A DNA stretch of 64,000 nucleotides from Chryseobacterium viscerum (GTDB lineage: Bacteria > Bacteroidota > Bacteroidia > Flavobacteriales > Weeksellaceae), in contig NZ_PPEG02000012.1 in assembly GCF_002899945.2 (NCBI RefSeq), positions 60,849 to 124,848 on the forward strand, read 5' to 3'. A program made the translations under genes and the position numbers. Below, in pieces: positions 1-8,905 of the stretch (the first letter of the stretch is position 1; each line of letters opens with the position of its first letter). A model generated the notes under the pieces. That model saw nothing but the letters and a program-made list of their open reading frames with translations. It had not been told where the DNA came from and ran no database searches.

Positions 1-937
1 ATATTACTTCTTTTTGTTGCTTCTCTGCAAAAGCTGCCGCTGCTTCTTTTACCCAAGAATTTTCTCTTTGCGCTTTTCTTTTGGTTTCGATACGCTTTTT
101 ATTGCAAGGTCCGTTTCCTTTTAAGATTTCCATGAATTCTCCCCAAGGAAGTTCTCCGAAATCGTAATGTTGCCTTTCCTCATTCCATTTTAAATCCTTA
201 TCTGGAATCGTTAATCCTAAGAATTCAGCTTGAGAAACGGTAACATCAATAAATCTTTGACGAAGGTTATCATTACTTTCTCTTTTCACTCTGTAATTCA
301 TAGAAATCTTAGAGTTTGGCGAGCTGTCATCATTTGGACCAAACATCATCAAGGCTGGCCACCAGAAGCGGTTTAACGAAGCCTGAGCCATTTCTTTCTG
401 TTGTTTTGTACCACGGCAAAGTGCCATCAGAATCTCATAGCCTTGTCTTTGGTGGAAAGATTCTTCTTTACAGATTTTCACCATTGCTCTTGAATAAGGA
501 CCATAAGAATTCCCCATCAGCATTACCTGGTTCATAATCGCTGCACCATCTACCAACCAACCGATTGCACCGATATCGGCCCAGCTTAATGTTGGATAGT
601 TGAAAATACTCGAATATTTAGCTTTTCCTTCTAACATATCGTCATAAGTAGCGTCTCTGTCAGCTCTGATAGTTCCGTTTCCTAACGTTTCAGTTGCTGA
701 ATAAAGGTATAGCCCGTGGCCTGCCTCATCCTGAACTTTAGCCAGAAGAGCCATTTTTCTTCTTAATGAAGGCGCTCTGGAAATCCAGTTGGCTTCCGGC
801 AACATTCCTACAATCTCGGAATGAGCGTGCTGTGAAATCTGACGAACCAATAATTTCCTGTAGTCATCAGGCATTACATCTTTTGGTTCTACTTTATTTT
901 CGTCATGTACGTATTGTACAAATTTTTCTAAGTCCAT
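1..937 (-). CDS. paaA: Phenylacetyl-CoA 1,2-epoxidase catalytic subunit PaaA (3' end outside window)
   Basis: Catalytic diiron subunit of the ring-1,2-phenylacetyl-CoA epoxidase (PaaABCE), which opens aerobic phenylacetate breakdown in the cytoplasm. I translated 312 codons from the ATG at 937; the frame is still open at position 1, so the last few residues and the stop lie outside the window. The diiron ligand pattern is visible: E41, E71-xx-H74 (DEAGH) and E159-xx-H162 (EESFH). It lies 113 bases downstream of paaE on the same strand, in the order paaK-paaE-paaA, and paaB would be expected next beyond the edge. The gap before it carries an inverted-repeat element. Function is known from the family; identity is very secure from the motifs and neighbours. 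Confidence 0.95.
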   Translation of the reverse strand, partial: MDLEKFVQYVHDENKVEPKDVMPDDYRKLLVRQISQHAHSEIVGMLPEANWISRAPSLRRKMALLAKVQDEAGHGLYLYSATETLGNGTIRADRDATYDDMLEGKAKYSSIFNYPTLSWADIGAIGWLVDGAAIMNQVMLMGNSYGPYSRAMVKICKEESFHQRQGYEILMALCRGTKQQKEMAQASLNRFWWPALMMFGPNDDSSPNSKISMNYRVKRESNDNLRQRFIDVTVSQAEFLGLTIPDKDLKWNEERQHYDFGELPWGEFMEILKGNGPCNKKRIETKRKAQRENSWVKEAAAAFAEKQQKEVI

Positions 938-940
938 AAT

Positions 941-1050
941 CTTTTAGTTTGAGAATTTGAGAATTAGGTAATTTGAAAATTATTTAGAGAAACTGAGAAT
1001 AAGCTATTACCCATTTTCAAATTTCCAAATTAGCACATTTTCAAATTGAA
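941..1050. repeat. AT-rich inverted-repeat element between paaE and paaA
   Basis: The paaE-paaA gap is filled by related 11-mers: AATTTGAAAAT at 970-980 and its exact reverse complement ATTTTCAAATT at 1013-1023 and again at 1037-1047, plus GAATTTGAGAATT nearby. It resembles a small intergenic repeat or MITE-like remnant, and it would fold in the operon transcript. Whether it terminates, processes or does nothing to the mRNA cannot be told from sequence. Confidence 0.6.
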
Positions 1051-2136
1051 TTAAACATCATAATTAAGCATCACCACATTGGTTGTCGGGTGACATTGGC
1101 AGGTAAGGACAAAGCCTCTGGCCACTTCGTCTTCGGTAAGCGCATAGTTTTTCTCCATGAAAACTTCTCCTTCCAAAACCTGAGCTTTACACGTACAGCA
1201 CACCCCTCCTTTACATGCGAAAGGAACTGGAAGCTGGTCTTTCAATGCTTTATCTAAGATACTTTCTTTTTTAGAATTAAGGTGGAACGAATATTCATCA
1301 TCATCAATGATTACCGTTACCATACTTTCAATATTGGCAATCGCCTTGAATTCATCGCTCATTTCCTCCGTATTTTCTTCATCCGGAGCGGTAAAATATT
1401 CAAATAACACCTGAATAGCAGGAACTTTTTTATCTTTTTTCAGATAATCAGCGATCCCTTTGATCATTTCTGAAGGTCCACAGATGAAATAAGTGGCTTC
1501 TTTTACATCAATATCGATGTATCTTTCAAATAACTGCTCTAGTTTTTCAGCAGAAATTCTTCCTTCAAAAATAGGATCTTCGTGTTTCTCACGGCTTACC
1601 AAATAAACTACTTTCAACCTGCCATTGAAATGCTCTACCAGCTTATCAATTTCAGATTTTCTTAAAATATGATTCATGCTTCTGTTGCTATAGAACAGGT
1701 AAGCATTACTGTTAGGTTCCTGATAAAGGCTTTCTTTAATATTGGATAGAACAGGAGTAATTCCGCTTCCTGCTGCCAATCCCACATATGTTTTTACATT
1801 GGTCGGGTGATAAGAAGTATTGAAACCACCCATCGGAGGCATCACTTCCAGGATCTCATCCATATGAAGATGCTCATTGAAATAGCCTGATACTTTCCCG
1901 CCTTCAAGCAGCTTTACCAATACTTCCAGCGTATTGCTCTTTTCACTTGGAGCATTACAGATAGAGTAAGAACGTCTTTCCTCATTTCCGTTGATCATCA
2001 TTCGGAAATTCAGATACTGCCCTTGCTTGAACCTGAACTTATCTTTCAGTTCTTCAGGGACTTCTACCGCTACACTTACTGCTTCGGAAGTATCTTTCTG
2101 AACTTTAACTGTTTTAAGTTTATAAAATGAATTCAT
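1051..2136 (-). CDS. paaE: Phenylacetyl-CoA epoxidase reductase subunit PaaE
   Basis: Electron-transfer subunit of the phenylacetyl-CoA epoxidase: takes electrons from NADPH through FAD and a plant-type 2Fe-2S cluster to the PaaA diiron site. The 361-residue protein has the family layout: FAD-binding RSYS near residue 55, a nucleotide-binding AAGSGITP segment near residue 121, and a C-terminal ferredoxin domain with cluster ligands C308, C313, C316 and C346. An extra C314 sits inside the loop. The start ATG overlaps the paaK stop by one base (TAATG), so the two are translationally coupled. Confidence 0.96.
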   Translation of the reverse strand: MNSFYKLKTVKVQKDTSEAVSVAVEVPEELKDKFRFKQGQYLNFRMMINGNEERRSYSICNAPSEKSNTLEVLVKLLEGGKVSGYFNEHLHMDEILEVMPPMGGFNTSYHPTNVKTYVGLAAGSGITPVLSNIKESLYQEPNSNAYLFYSNRSMNHILRKSEIDKLVEHFNGRLKVVYLVSREKHEDPIFEGRISAEKLEQLFERYIDIDVKEATYFICGPSEMIKGIADYLKKDKKVPAIQVLFEYFTAPDEENTEEMSDEFKAIANIESMVTVIIDDDEYSFHLNSKKESILDKALKDQLPVPFACKGGVCCTCKAQVLEGEVFMEKNYALTEDEVARGFVLTCQCHPTTNVVMLNYDV

Positions 2137-3452
2137 TATTTTTTAAGTATTCTATTAATTTTTCCACCTTCGCACTTCGGCAAACTGTCCTGGGCATGAA
2201 TTTTCACTTTCGTAGTGATCCCTACCCGTTTTTTTATTTCGTTTTCTATGCTTTTTCCAAAGTTCCCGACAAAATTAAAATAATCATCGGTATTTGCTTG
2301 TATTTTTTGTTCCTCCACCAGTTCATCACCTATTTCAACATCAATATCCAGGGCGATGCACATATGTTCTTTTTCAACAGGCGTTAAATAATAATTAGGA
2401 ACCACTCCCTTTACATAAGAGAATGCATCTTCAATCTGGCTTGGATATACATTGACACCTCTCACGATCAGCATATCGTCTGCTCTGCCAACGATAGGTT
2501 TCATTTTCACCATTGTTCTTTTGGCATTCTCATCATAATAAAGACTGGTGATATCATTGGTCCAATACCGTAAAAGCGGCATTGCTTTTTTCGTTAAAGT
2601 TGTAATCACCAACACTCCTTCTTCTCCAAAAGGCACCGGCTGTTTAGTAACCGGATCTAAAATTTCAGGGTAAAAATGATCTTCCCAGATATAAGAACCT
2701 CCTTTTTCTTCGAAATCCTCCATGGAAACTCCGGGACCGATAATTTCACTCAATCCATAAATATTGGTTGCGTGAACTCCTAATCTTTCTTCAATGTGGC
2801 CTCTGATAATCTCTGTCCATGGTTCTGATCCTAACACTGCATATTGAAGACTTATTTCATCTGCTGAAATTCCTCTTTTGGCAAATTCATCAGCAATGGT
2901 CAAAGCGTATGACGGTGAACAACAGATCACTTCCGGTTTGAAATCTATAATCAGATCTACCTGTCTTGCCGTCATTCCTCCTGAAATAGGAAGAACACTC
3001 ATCCCTAAAGTTTCTGCCCCATAATGAAGTCCTAAGCCTCCAGTGAAAATCCCGTAACCATAAGCATTGTGTAACTGCATTCCTGGTTTTGCTCCTGCGG
3101 CATTTAAAGATCTCGCCACTACTTCACTGAAAAGGTCTACATCTTCTTTGGTGTATCCTACCACAGTTGGTTTTCCTGTAGTTCCGCTTGAACAGTGAAT
3201 TCGCTGAAGCTCAGCTTTAGGAACTGTAAATAAACCGAACGGATAGTTATCTCTTAAATCCTGCTTGTAAGTGATTGGAAGTTTCGTGATATCTTCAATC
3301 GACCTTATTTCCTGTGGAGACATTTGCAATTCATCAAATTTCTTTTTATAAAATTCCGACTTCTCTCCCAAATAGCTGATCAAGCTGATCAACCGGTCGG
3401 ATTGAAGCTGTCTCAACTGACCCAGCTCCAGATATTCAACTGAAAAATCCAT
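2136..3452 (-). CDS. paaK: Phenylacetate-CoA ligase PaaK
   Basis: Activates phenylacetate to phenylacetyl-CoA with ATP, the entry step of the pathway. It is an adenylate-forming enzyme: the P-loop-like SSGTTGKP motif lies near residue 92, AMP-binding segments follow (IYGLSE), and the C-terminal AMP-binding domain holds GRADDM. The reading frame is open up to an ATG at 3467, but I choose the ATG at 3452 (438 aa, beginning MDFSVEYLEL). That matches the usual start of the family and leaves the inverted repeat at 3461-3474 in the leader instead of inside the gene. It is the first gene of the paaK-paaE-paaA run, 157 to 172 bases downstream of the TetR gene. Confidence 0.95.
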   Translation of the reverse strand: MDFSVEYLELGQLRQLQSDRLISLISYLGEKSEFYKKKFDELQMSPQEIRSIEDITKLPITYKQDLRDNYPFGLFTVPKAELQRIHCSSGTTGKPTVVGYTKEDVDLFSEVVARSLNAAGAKPGMQLHNAYGYGIFTGGLGLHYGAETLGMSVLPISGGMTARQVDLIIDFKPEVICCSPSYALTIADEFAKRGISADEISLQYAVLGSEPWTEIIRGHIEERLGVHATNIYGLSEIIGPGVSMEDFEEKGGSYIWEDHFYPEILDPVTKQPVPFGEEGVLVITTLTKKAMPLLRYWTNDITSLYYDENAKRTMVKMKPIVGRADDMLIVRGVNVYPSQIEDAFSYVKGVVPNYYLTPVEKEHMCIALDIDVEIGDELVEEQKIQANTDDYFNFVGNFGKSIENEIKKRVGITTKVKIHAQDSLPKCEGGKINRILKK

Positions 3453-3460
3453 AAAACTAA

Positions 3461-3474
3461 CTAACATTTGTTAG
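3461..3474. promoter_or_regulatory. Probable TetR/PaaR operator ahead of paaK
   Basis: Perfect inverted repeat CTAACA-TT-TGTTAG, with half-sites of a kind used by TetR regulators of phenylacetate genes. It sits 8 bases upstream of the chosen paaK ATG and downstream of the tetR-type gene on the same strand. A binding role for the neighbouring regulator is inferred, not shown. Confidence 0.55.
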
Positions 3475-3624
3475 GTGTAAATTTAAAAAGATTTTATAAG
3501 CTGGCAAAATTTTTATGACTTTTGTCATATTTTGAATGATTCTAAATAAGGAAAATAACGCTGAGGCTTTTATCTTGCGGAAGATACTATGTAAAAGATA
3601 TGAATGATTTCCCTTTGGGAGAGA

Positions 3625-4203
3625 CTATATCGCCTGATTTCCAATAAGTCCAAAAAGGATCTTTTCTCTTATTTCCTCAGTAATTTCATCGGTGGAATCA
3701 CTGCTTCTTTTAAACCAGAAATAGGAATTATTTAAAGTATGAAGGATAAATCTTGTGGTAAATGATGGTGATTTTAGCTCCCAGTTTTCAGCTTTGTAGA
3801 TCTCAGAAATTAATTCTTCAACTTCCTGTTGATAATTTTTTCTTAATTCTACAAATTCGGGAAGCCTTTCTTCCAGATGTCTCCATTCATTGGAATAAAT
3901 ATGGGTAACATCACGGTTGTTAAGAACGACTGAAAGGTGTTTATCCAATAACAGATTCAGTTTTTCTCTTGGAGCAATATCTGTATTTTTTACATGCTGA
4001 AGTTCATCGAAAAATTCCTGGGCAATGCCAAAACAAATCCATTCCAAAATTTCTTCCTTTGAACGGATGTGCGCATACAGCGATGCTGCTTTGATATTAA
4101 GTTTCGTAGCCAGATCTCTTACCGAGCTCCCCATATAGCCCTTCTCCTTGAAAAGTTCTACTGCTACGTCTAAAATTTTTCTCTGTTTTTCTTTAAGTTC
4201 CAT
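3625..4203 (-). CDS. TetR/AcrR-family regulator, probable phenylacetate repressor
   Basis: Small dimeric DNA-binding regulator of 192 residues. The N-terminal helix-turn-helix occupies roughly residues 8-55 (ILDVAVELF, then IKAASLYAHIRSKEEIL), which is the standard TetR layout, and the rest is an all-helical ligand-binding and dimer domain. Its position directly upstream of paaK, on the same strand, suggests control of the paa genes with phenylacetyl-CoA as the natural inducer, as for other PaaR-type TetR proteins. Ligand and target are inferred. No copy of the 3461-3474 palindrome is visible upstream of its own start, so autoregulation through that site is not evident. Confidence 0.85.
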   Translation of the reverse strand: MELKEKQRKILDVAVELFKEKGYMGSSVRDLATKLNIKAASLYAHIRSKEEILEWICFGIAQEFFDELQHVKNTDIAPREKLNLLLDKHLSVVLNNRDVTHIYSNEWRHLEERLPEFVELRKNYQQEVEELISEIYKAENWELKSPSFTTRFILHTLNNSYFWFKRSSDSTDEITEEIREKILFGLIGNQAI

Positions 4204-4573
4204 CTGTAAAATGCAAAAGTAATTATTCTAAAATAAAAAGCTGAATTTTAACACTTACATTAAAGAAATTCAACCATTTTAAAATTTACTCATCAACTTT
4301 CCCCTTTATGATATGACTATTTGTTCATAGATTTCCAAGAGATAATTGTGAAATCGGAAATTTTGTCAAGTTAAATTTCCGTTAAAAATACAAAATCCGG
4401 AAAATTTGTCCATATTTTTTATAAATTTAATAATTGAACAGTTTTTGCGATATAGTCATCGAATAAATGATTAAATAATTGATGGCATTAAGAAACTGAG
4501 CCTGAAAATTTAGTTTCTTGATGTTTTTTAAAAGCTAAACTTAATACGAACCATTACCAAAAATATAAAAGAT
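4204..4573. other. 370-base divergent intergenic region between tetR-type gene and clpB
   Basis: AT-rich, no credible open reading frame. It must hold the promoters for the TetR-type gene (minus) and clpB (plus). The clear structure is a hairpin at 4490-4519: AAGAAACT and AGTTTCTT arms around a 14-base loop, followed closely by a T-rich run. It lies in the probable clpB leader. I see no CIRCE element or clear sigma-32-type heat-shock promoter. Confidence 0.5.
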
Positions 4574-7168
4574 ATGAACTTAAACCAATATACTGTAAAA
4601 TCACAGGAAGCCATCCAGGCAGCACAACAGGTTGCTATGGAATTGGGCAATCAAAGTATCGAACCTCAACATCTCCTTGAAGGAATCTTCCAGGTAGATG
4701 AAAATATATCGCCTTTCTTATTAAAAAAATCTGAAGCAGATGCCAATTTAGTAAGAGAGCGAAACCGTGAGAATTTAGAAAAACTTCCTAAAGTACAAGG
4801 AGGAAACATTTATCTTTCACAATCGGCAAACAAAGTATTGCTGGATGCTCCCAACATCGCTAAAAAAATGGGTGACGAATATGTAACGATTGAGCATTTA
4901 TGGTTATCGCTTCTGGAAACCAGTTCTGAAGTGTCCAAAATGCTTAAAGATATGGGCGTAACCAAAAATCTGTTGGAAGGTGCCATTAAAGAATTAAGAA
5001 AAGGAAGTAAGGCAACTTCTGCAAGTTCTGAAGAAACCTATCAGTCTTTAAATAAATATGCTAAAAACTTCAATGAATTAGCAGCAGAAGGAAAACTGGA
5101 TCCTGTAATCGGGCGTGATGAAGAAATCAGAAGGGTTCTACAGATCCTTTCCAGAAGAACAAAAAACAATCCCATCCTTATTGGAGAACCAGGTGTCGGT
5201 AAAACGGCGATTGCTGAAGGAATTGCCCACAGAATCATCAGCGGTGATGTTCCGGAAAATCTGATGGATAAAACTTTATTCTCCTTGGATATGGGAGCTT
5301 TGATCGCCGGAGCTAAATATAAGGGTGAATTTGAAGAGCGTTTAAAATCTGTAGTCAATGAGGTGACCAAAGCTGATGGGCAGATTATTCTTTTCATTGA
5401 CGAGATCCATACTCTGGTAGGAGCCGGTGGTGGTGAAGGTGCTATGGATGCAGCCAACATCTTAAAGCCTGCTTTGGCAAGAGGTGAGCTGAGAGCCATT
5501 GGAGCCACTACTTTAAACGAATATCAAAAATATTTTGAAAAAGATAAGGCGTTGGAAAGACGTTTCCAGAAAGTAATGGTGGAAGAACCGGATACTGAAT
5601 CTGCAATTTCGATCCTTCGTGGTATTAAAGATAAATATGAGGCTCACCACAAAGTAAGAATCAAAGATGAGGCAATTATTGCGGCTGTGGAAATGTCTCA
5701 AAGATATATTTCAGACCGTTTTTTACCGGATAAAGCCATTGACCTTATTGATGAAGCTTCTGCAAAACTGAGAATGGAAATCAATTCCAAACCGGAGGAG
5801 CTGGATGTTCTCGACAGAAAACTGATGCAGCTGGAAATTGAGCTGGCAGCCATTTCAAGAGAAGGCAACCAGACGAAAATTGATCATTTGAAGGAAGATA
5901 TTGCAAAAATTTCAGAACAGAGAAATGAGATCAACGCCAAATGGCTGAAAGAAAAACAGAAAAGTGAAGATCTTACCCAGATCAAAAAAGATATTGAGTC
6001 TCTGAAACATGAAGCGGAAAGAGCTTCCAGAGCAGGAGATTATGCAAAAGTAGCGGAAATCCAGTATGGAAAACTTCGTGAAAAAGAGGAAGAGCTCACC
6101 AAGATGGAGCTTGAAATGCAGAATCATCAGAATGAGCTGATCAAAGAAGAGGTTACTGCAGAAAATATTTCGGAAGTGATTGCTAAGTGGACAGGTATTC
6201 CTGTCACCAAATTGCTGCAGTCTGAAAGAGAGAAGTTACTTAATCTGGAATCTGAACTACACCACCGAGTGGTAGGACAGGATGAAGCAATACAAGCGGT
6301 TGCTGATGCGATCAGAAGAAACAGAGCAGGTCTGAGTGATGACAAAAAGCCTATTGGTTCTTTCCTATTCCTGGGAACAACCGGAGTGGGTAAAACGGAA
6401 TTGGCAAAGGCATTAGCTGAGTTCTTATTCGACGACGAAAACAACATGACCAGAATTGATATGAGTGAATATCAGGAACGTCACAGTGTTTCAAGATTGG
6501 TAGGGGCGCCTCCGGGATATGTAGGATATGATGAAGGCGGACAGCTGACTGAAGCGGTAAGAAGAAGACCTTATTCTGTGGTCCTTTTGGATGAGATTGA
6601 AAAAGCACACCCGGATGTTTTCAATACTTTACTTCAGGTTTTGGATGATGGACGTCTGACTGATAATAAAGGACGACTTGTTAATTTCAAAAACTCCATC
6701 ATCATTATGACCTCTAACCTAGGATCTCATTTGATTCAGGAAAATTTTGAAAATCTTACTGAGGAAAATCAGGATGAAATTGTAGATAAAACTAAAGACG
6801 AAGTTTTTGATCTTTTGAAGCAAACCTTACGTCCGGAATTCCTGAACAGAATTGATGAAATTGTACTCTTCCAGCCTTTAAGAAAAAAAGAAATTGGAAA
6901 AATCGTTCAGTTTCAGTTGAGAGGATTTAATGAGATGTTATCCAAACGAAACATCATTATGACCTTCACTCAGGATGCCGTAGATTATCTGATGAATAAA
7001 GGCTACGATCCTGCCTTCGGAGCAAGACCATTAAAAAGAGTGATCCAGCAGGAAGTGTTAAACAAACTTTCTAAAGAGATTCTTGCAGGAAGTGTAAATG
7101 ATGGAGACAGAATCACCCTGGATTATTTTGTAGAAACAGGTTTGGTTTTCAGACCTACTGAACAATAA
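4574..7168 (+). CDS. clpB: ATP-dependent disaggregase ClpB
   Basis: Cytoplasmic Hsp100 chaperone that extracts polypeptides from aggregates together with DnaK. The 864 residues are full length for ClpB. Domains in order: N-terminal Clp repeats (1-145); first AAA+ module with Walker A GEPGVGKT at 204-211 and Walker B LFIDEIHT; a long coiled-coil middle domain (about 400-530, rich in Lys/Glu) that separates ClpB from ClpA/ClpC; and a second AAA+ module with Walker A GTTGVGKT at 601-608. A strong terminator follows at 7202-7229. It is transcribed alone, away from the paa genes. Confidence 0.98.
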   Translation: MNLNQYTVKSQEAIQAAQQVAMELGNQSIEPQHLLEGIFQVDENISPFLLKKSEADANLVRERNRENLEKLPKVQGGNIYLSQSANKVLLDAPNIAKKMGDEYVTIEHLWLSLLETSSEVSKMLKDMGVTKNLLEGAIKELRKGSKATSASSEETYQSLNKYAKNFNELAAEGKLDPVIGRDEEIRRVLQILSRRTKNNPILIGEPGVGKTAIAEGIAHRIISGDVPENLMDKTLFSLDMGALIAGAKYKGEFEERLKSVVNEVTKADGQIILFIDEIHTLVGAGGGEGAMDAANILKPALARGELRAIGATTLNEYQKYFEKDKALERRFQKVMVEEPDTESAISILRGIKDKYEAHHKVRIKDEAIIAAVEMSQRYISDRFLPDKAIDLIDEASAKLRMEINSKPEELDVLDRKLMQLEIELAAISREGNQTKIDHLKEDIAKISEQRNEINAKWLKEKQKSEDLTQIKKDIESLKHEAERASRAGDYAKVAEIQYGKLREKEEELTKMELEMQNHQNELIKEEVTAENISEVIAKWTGIPVTKLLQSEREKLLNLESELHHRVVGQDEAIQAVADAIRRNRAGLSDDKKPIGSFLFLGTTGVGKTELAKALAEFLFDDENNMTRIDMSEYQERHSVSRLVGAPPGYVGYDEGGQLTEAVRRRPYSVVLLDEIEKAHPDVFNTLLQVLDDGRLTDNKGRLVNFKNSIIIMTSNLGSHLIQENFENLTEENQDEIVDKTKDEVFDLLKQTLRPEFLNRIDEIVLFQPLRKKEIGKIVQFQLRGFNEMLSKRNIIMTFTQDAVDYLMNKGYDPAFGARPLKRVIQQEVLNKLSKEILAGSVNDGDRITLDYFVETGLVFRPTEQ

Positions 7169-7201
7169 AATAGTTTTTTTTCATATATTATTTTTGTAAA
7201 T

Positions 7202-7236
7202 AAGTGCTGTAGAGAAATCTGCAGCACTTATTTTTT
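7202..7236 (+). terminator. Rho-independent terminator of clpB
   Basis: Stem AAGTGCTG / CAGCACTT, extended inward by a wobble and two more pairs, with a short loop and followed by six T. It begins 34 bases after the clpB stop. Confidence 0.85.
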
Positions 7237-7308
7237 ATTTATTTTATCCTATTATGGTGAAATAATATTATATTTACACTAAAAATCAATAACTAAAACA
7301 AAATCACT

Positions 7309-7461
7309 ATGAAAAAGCTAAAAAGACAAGATTTAAAGAAAATAGATGGTGGAATTGAACCACCCACTATACAATGTGGTGAGGACTGGAGCTGCCCTCC
7401 AGGTCTTTGCTGTACAGTGGGATATGTCTGCATGGATTGGAGAAAATATCCTTGTATTTAA
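7309..7461 (+). CDS. Double-glycine-leader cysteine-rich small peptide (bacteriocin-like)
   Basis: A 50-codon gene. The first 15 residues (MKKLKRQDLKKIDGG) form a basic, amphipathic double-glycine leader, as in bacteriocin-like peptides of Chryseobacterium and other Bacteroidota. Such leaders are normally cut after GG by a peptidase-containing ABC exporter. The 35-residue core has six cysteines at 23, 29, 34, 35, 41 and 49, spaced C-x5-C-x4-CC-x5-C-x7-C, which is the order seen in cystine-knot (knottin) peptides. It is bounded by the clpB terminator upstream and its own strong terminator downstream, so it is a single-gene unit. No exporter or modifying enzyme is encoded nearby. Coding status is well supported; antimicrobial or signalling function is inference. 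Confidence 0.8.
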   Translation: MKKLKRQDLKKIDGGIEPPTIQCGEDWSCPPGLCCTVGYVCMDWRKYPCI

Positions 7462-7468
7462 AGAACAG

Positions 7469-7497
7469 GCGGAGAAATATACTTTCTCCGCTTTTTT
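7469..7497 (+). terminator. Terminator of the cysteine-rich peptide gene
   Basis: Perfect 9-bp stem GCGGAGAAA / TTTCTCCGC with a 5-base loop, then a T run, starting 8 bases after the stop codon. Confidence 0.9.
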
Positions 7498-7663
7498 ATA
7501 GAGTAAATCTGTATTTGCTTTCTCTCTCAATTATTATCCTTTACATACAATCCGTAAAAACACGGTAAAAATAACAGTATAATTCCCTATTTACGAATAC
7601 ATTTTCTAGCATATTTTTTACGAGATTTGCATATTAATTGAGTTTTACCGTAAACCATAAGCT

Positions 7664-8233
7664 ATGAATACAGAATCAAACAACCCACTAGAACCTGGAA
7701 TCATGTCAAACAGTCTTATCCAGGCTCTGATCGACAATTACCGTCAAAACCACCTAAGCACTATCAACACTGCTTTAGGAATTCAGGATGCCCACTCTAT
7801 TTGGTTTGACCTTCCAAAATTGAAAAACTTTATTGCGAAAATCGAAGAAGAAGCCGCTAAAGTAAATCCTACAACTTCAGAGGCAGACCTAGGAATCAGA
7901 TTTTACTATGCAACTTATCCTAAGCAGGAAAACTGGTCTATGATGGACTCTCACCCTGTTCCTGTTGAGTTTGCCGGAAAGCATACTTTAGTAATGATCC
8001 CAACCTTGAAAAAAGCCAGTGAAGCAGGAGAGCTTATTGATTTTGACTTTAACCCTTTTCAGGCCAATGGAGAGAATTCAAATTTAGCACTAAATTCACG
8101 TAATTTTACTCCATCCGGCAATGGCGGTGATAATGGTAATGGCGGTGGCGGGCCTCTTGGTGATGACTCTGGTCTTGGAGAAAATAATGGAATACTTATA
8201 CCACCATATACATCGTCGGGTGAATCTTTTTAA
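7664..8233 (+). CDS. Unknown protein with Gly/Asn-rich C-terminus
   Basis: I do not recognise this 189-residue protein. It has no signal peptide or membrane segment. Residues 1-125 look like a mixed alpha/beta domain (helical start, then a segment with LGIRFYYATYP and HTLVMIPTL strands). Residues 145-180 are a flexible Gly/Asn/Asp-rich tail (runs such as NGGDNGNGGGGP). The gene begins a tight plus-strand run: the next gene, encoding a membrane protein, starts 27 bases later and is followed by a NarL-type kinase and regulator. Its upstream region shares TTTTAC...TTGCATATTAATT with the two metalloprotease promoters downstream. A role linked to that signalling pair is a guess from context. Confidence 0.75.
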   Translation: MNTESNNPLEPGIMSNSLIQALIDNYRQNHLSTINTALGIQDAHSIWFDLPKLKNFIAKIEEEAAKVNPTTSEADLGIRFYYATYPKQENWSMMDSHPVPVEFAGKHTLVMIPTLKKASEAGELIDFDFNPFQANGENSNLALNSRNFTPSGNGGDNGNGGGGPLGDDSGLGENNGILIPPYTSSGESF

Positions 8234-8260
8234 TTATAATCAATATCCCTAATACACAAT

Positions 8261-8905
8261 ATGACAGAATTCCAGGAATTTGCACAAAAATGCATTCTTT
8301 GGTCTGAAGGACTTGCTGCGGCCATTGCAATTTTCCATTATAATCGTTTAAAAGAACAACATTGGAAATTTTTTGTGTTCTATCTGGTATTCATTTTCCT
8401 AGGGGAAGCCTATGGTAAATGGGGAAGTTTTATTCATTTTACTAAAGCCCAATACTATAACTATCTTTTGATGCCGATCCAGTTTATATTTTTTTACTGG
8501 TTATATGCTGTGAAATCCCTAGGTAGAACTAAATTATTTTGGATATTATCTATTTTATATTTGCTATCATTTATTCCGAATGAATTATATTTTTCAAAAA
8601 GTAAAATAGTGTTTGCTTTTAACTATACATTTGGATGTCTTATCTTAATGCTATTGGTAATAATGGAGTATTATAAACAAATTAATTCTCACAACATTCT
8701 CAATTTTAATAAAAACAAAATGTTTTATATTAATCTCGGAATTACATTATCATACATAGGAACATTACCTTTTATGGCATTTTTATCATTCCTGGTAAAC
8801 TATAAGGAGATCTGGAATATTTATTTCAATTATTTTCTAATGTCAGTTATTGTGATGTATATTTTATTTGCAAGTTCATTTATATGGGGAAAACAGAGCT
8901 CTTAA
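8261..8905 (+). CDS. Multi-pass membrane protein, possible sensor partner of the adjacent kinase
   Basis: Unknown 214-residue integral membrane protein with about six hydrophobic segments separated by very short loops (for example LFWILSILYLLSF and LILMLLVIMEYY). The C-terminus overlaps the start of the histidine kinase gene by 22 bases, so the two are probably made together. Since the kinase has only one membrane span and almost no sensor domain, this protein could supply the sensing function; that is inference. No enzymatic motif is visible. Confidence 0.75.
   Translation: MTEFQEFAQKCILWSEGLAAAIAIFHYNRLKEQHWKFFVFYLVFIFLGEAYGKWGSFIHFTKAQYYNYLLMPIQFIFFYWLYAVKSLGRTKLFWILSILYLLSFIPNELYFSKSKIVFAFNYTFGCLILMLLVIMEYYKQINSHNILNFNKNKMFYINLGITLSYIGTLPFMAFLSFLVNYKEIWNIYFNYFLMSVIVMYILFASSFIWGKQSS

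Noticed and set aside
316..537. Plus-strand reading frame in the first kilobase
   Set aside because: It lies wholly inside paaA on the opposite strand; the paaA translation is clearly the real one.
4204..4573. Heat-shock operator or sigma-32-type promoter upstream of clpB
   Set aside because: Looked for CIRCE-like inverted repeats and heat-shock boxes; none convincing.
5041..5508. 155-codon minus-strand frame inside clpB
   Set aside because: Antisense shadow of the conserved first AAA+ module; no independent motif.
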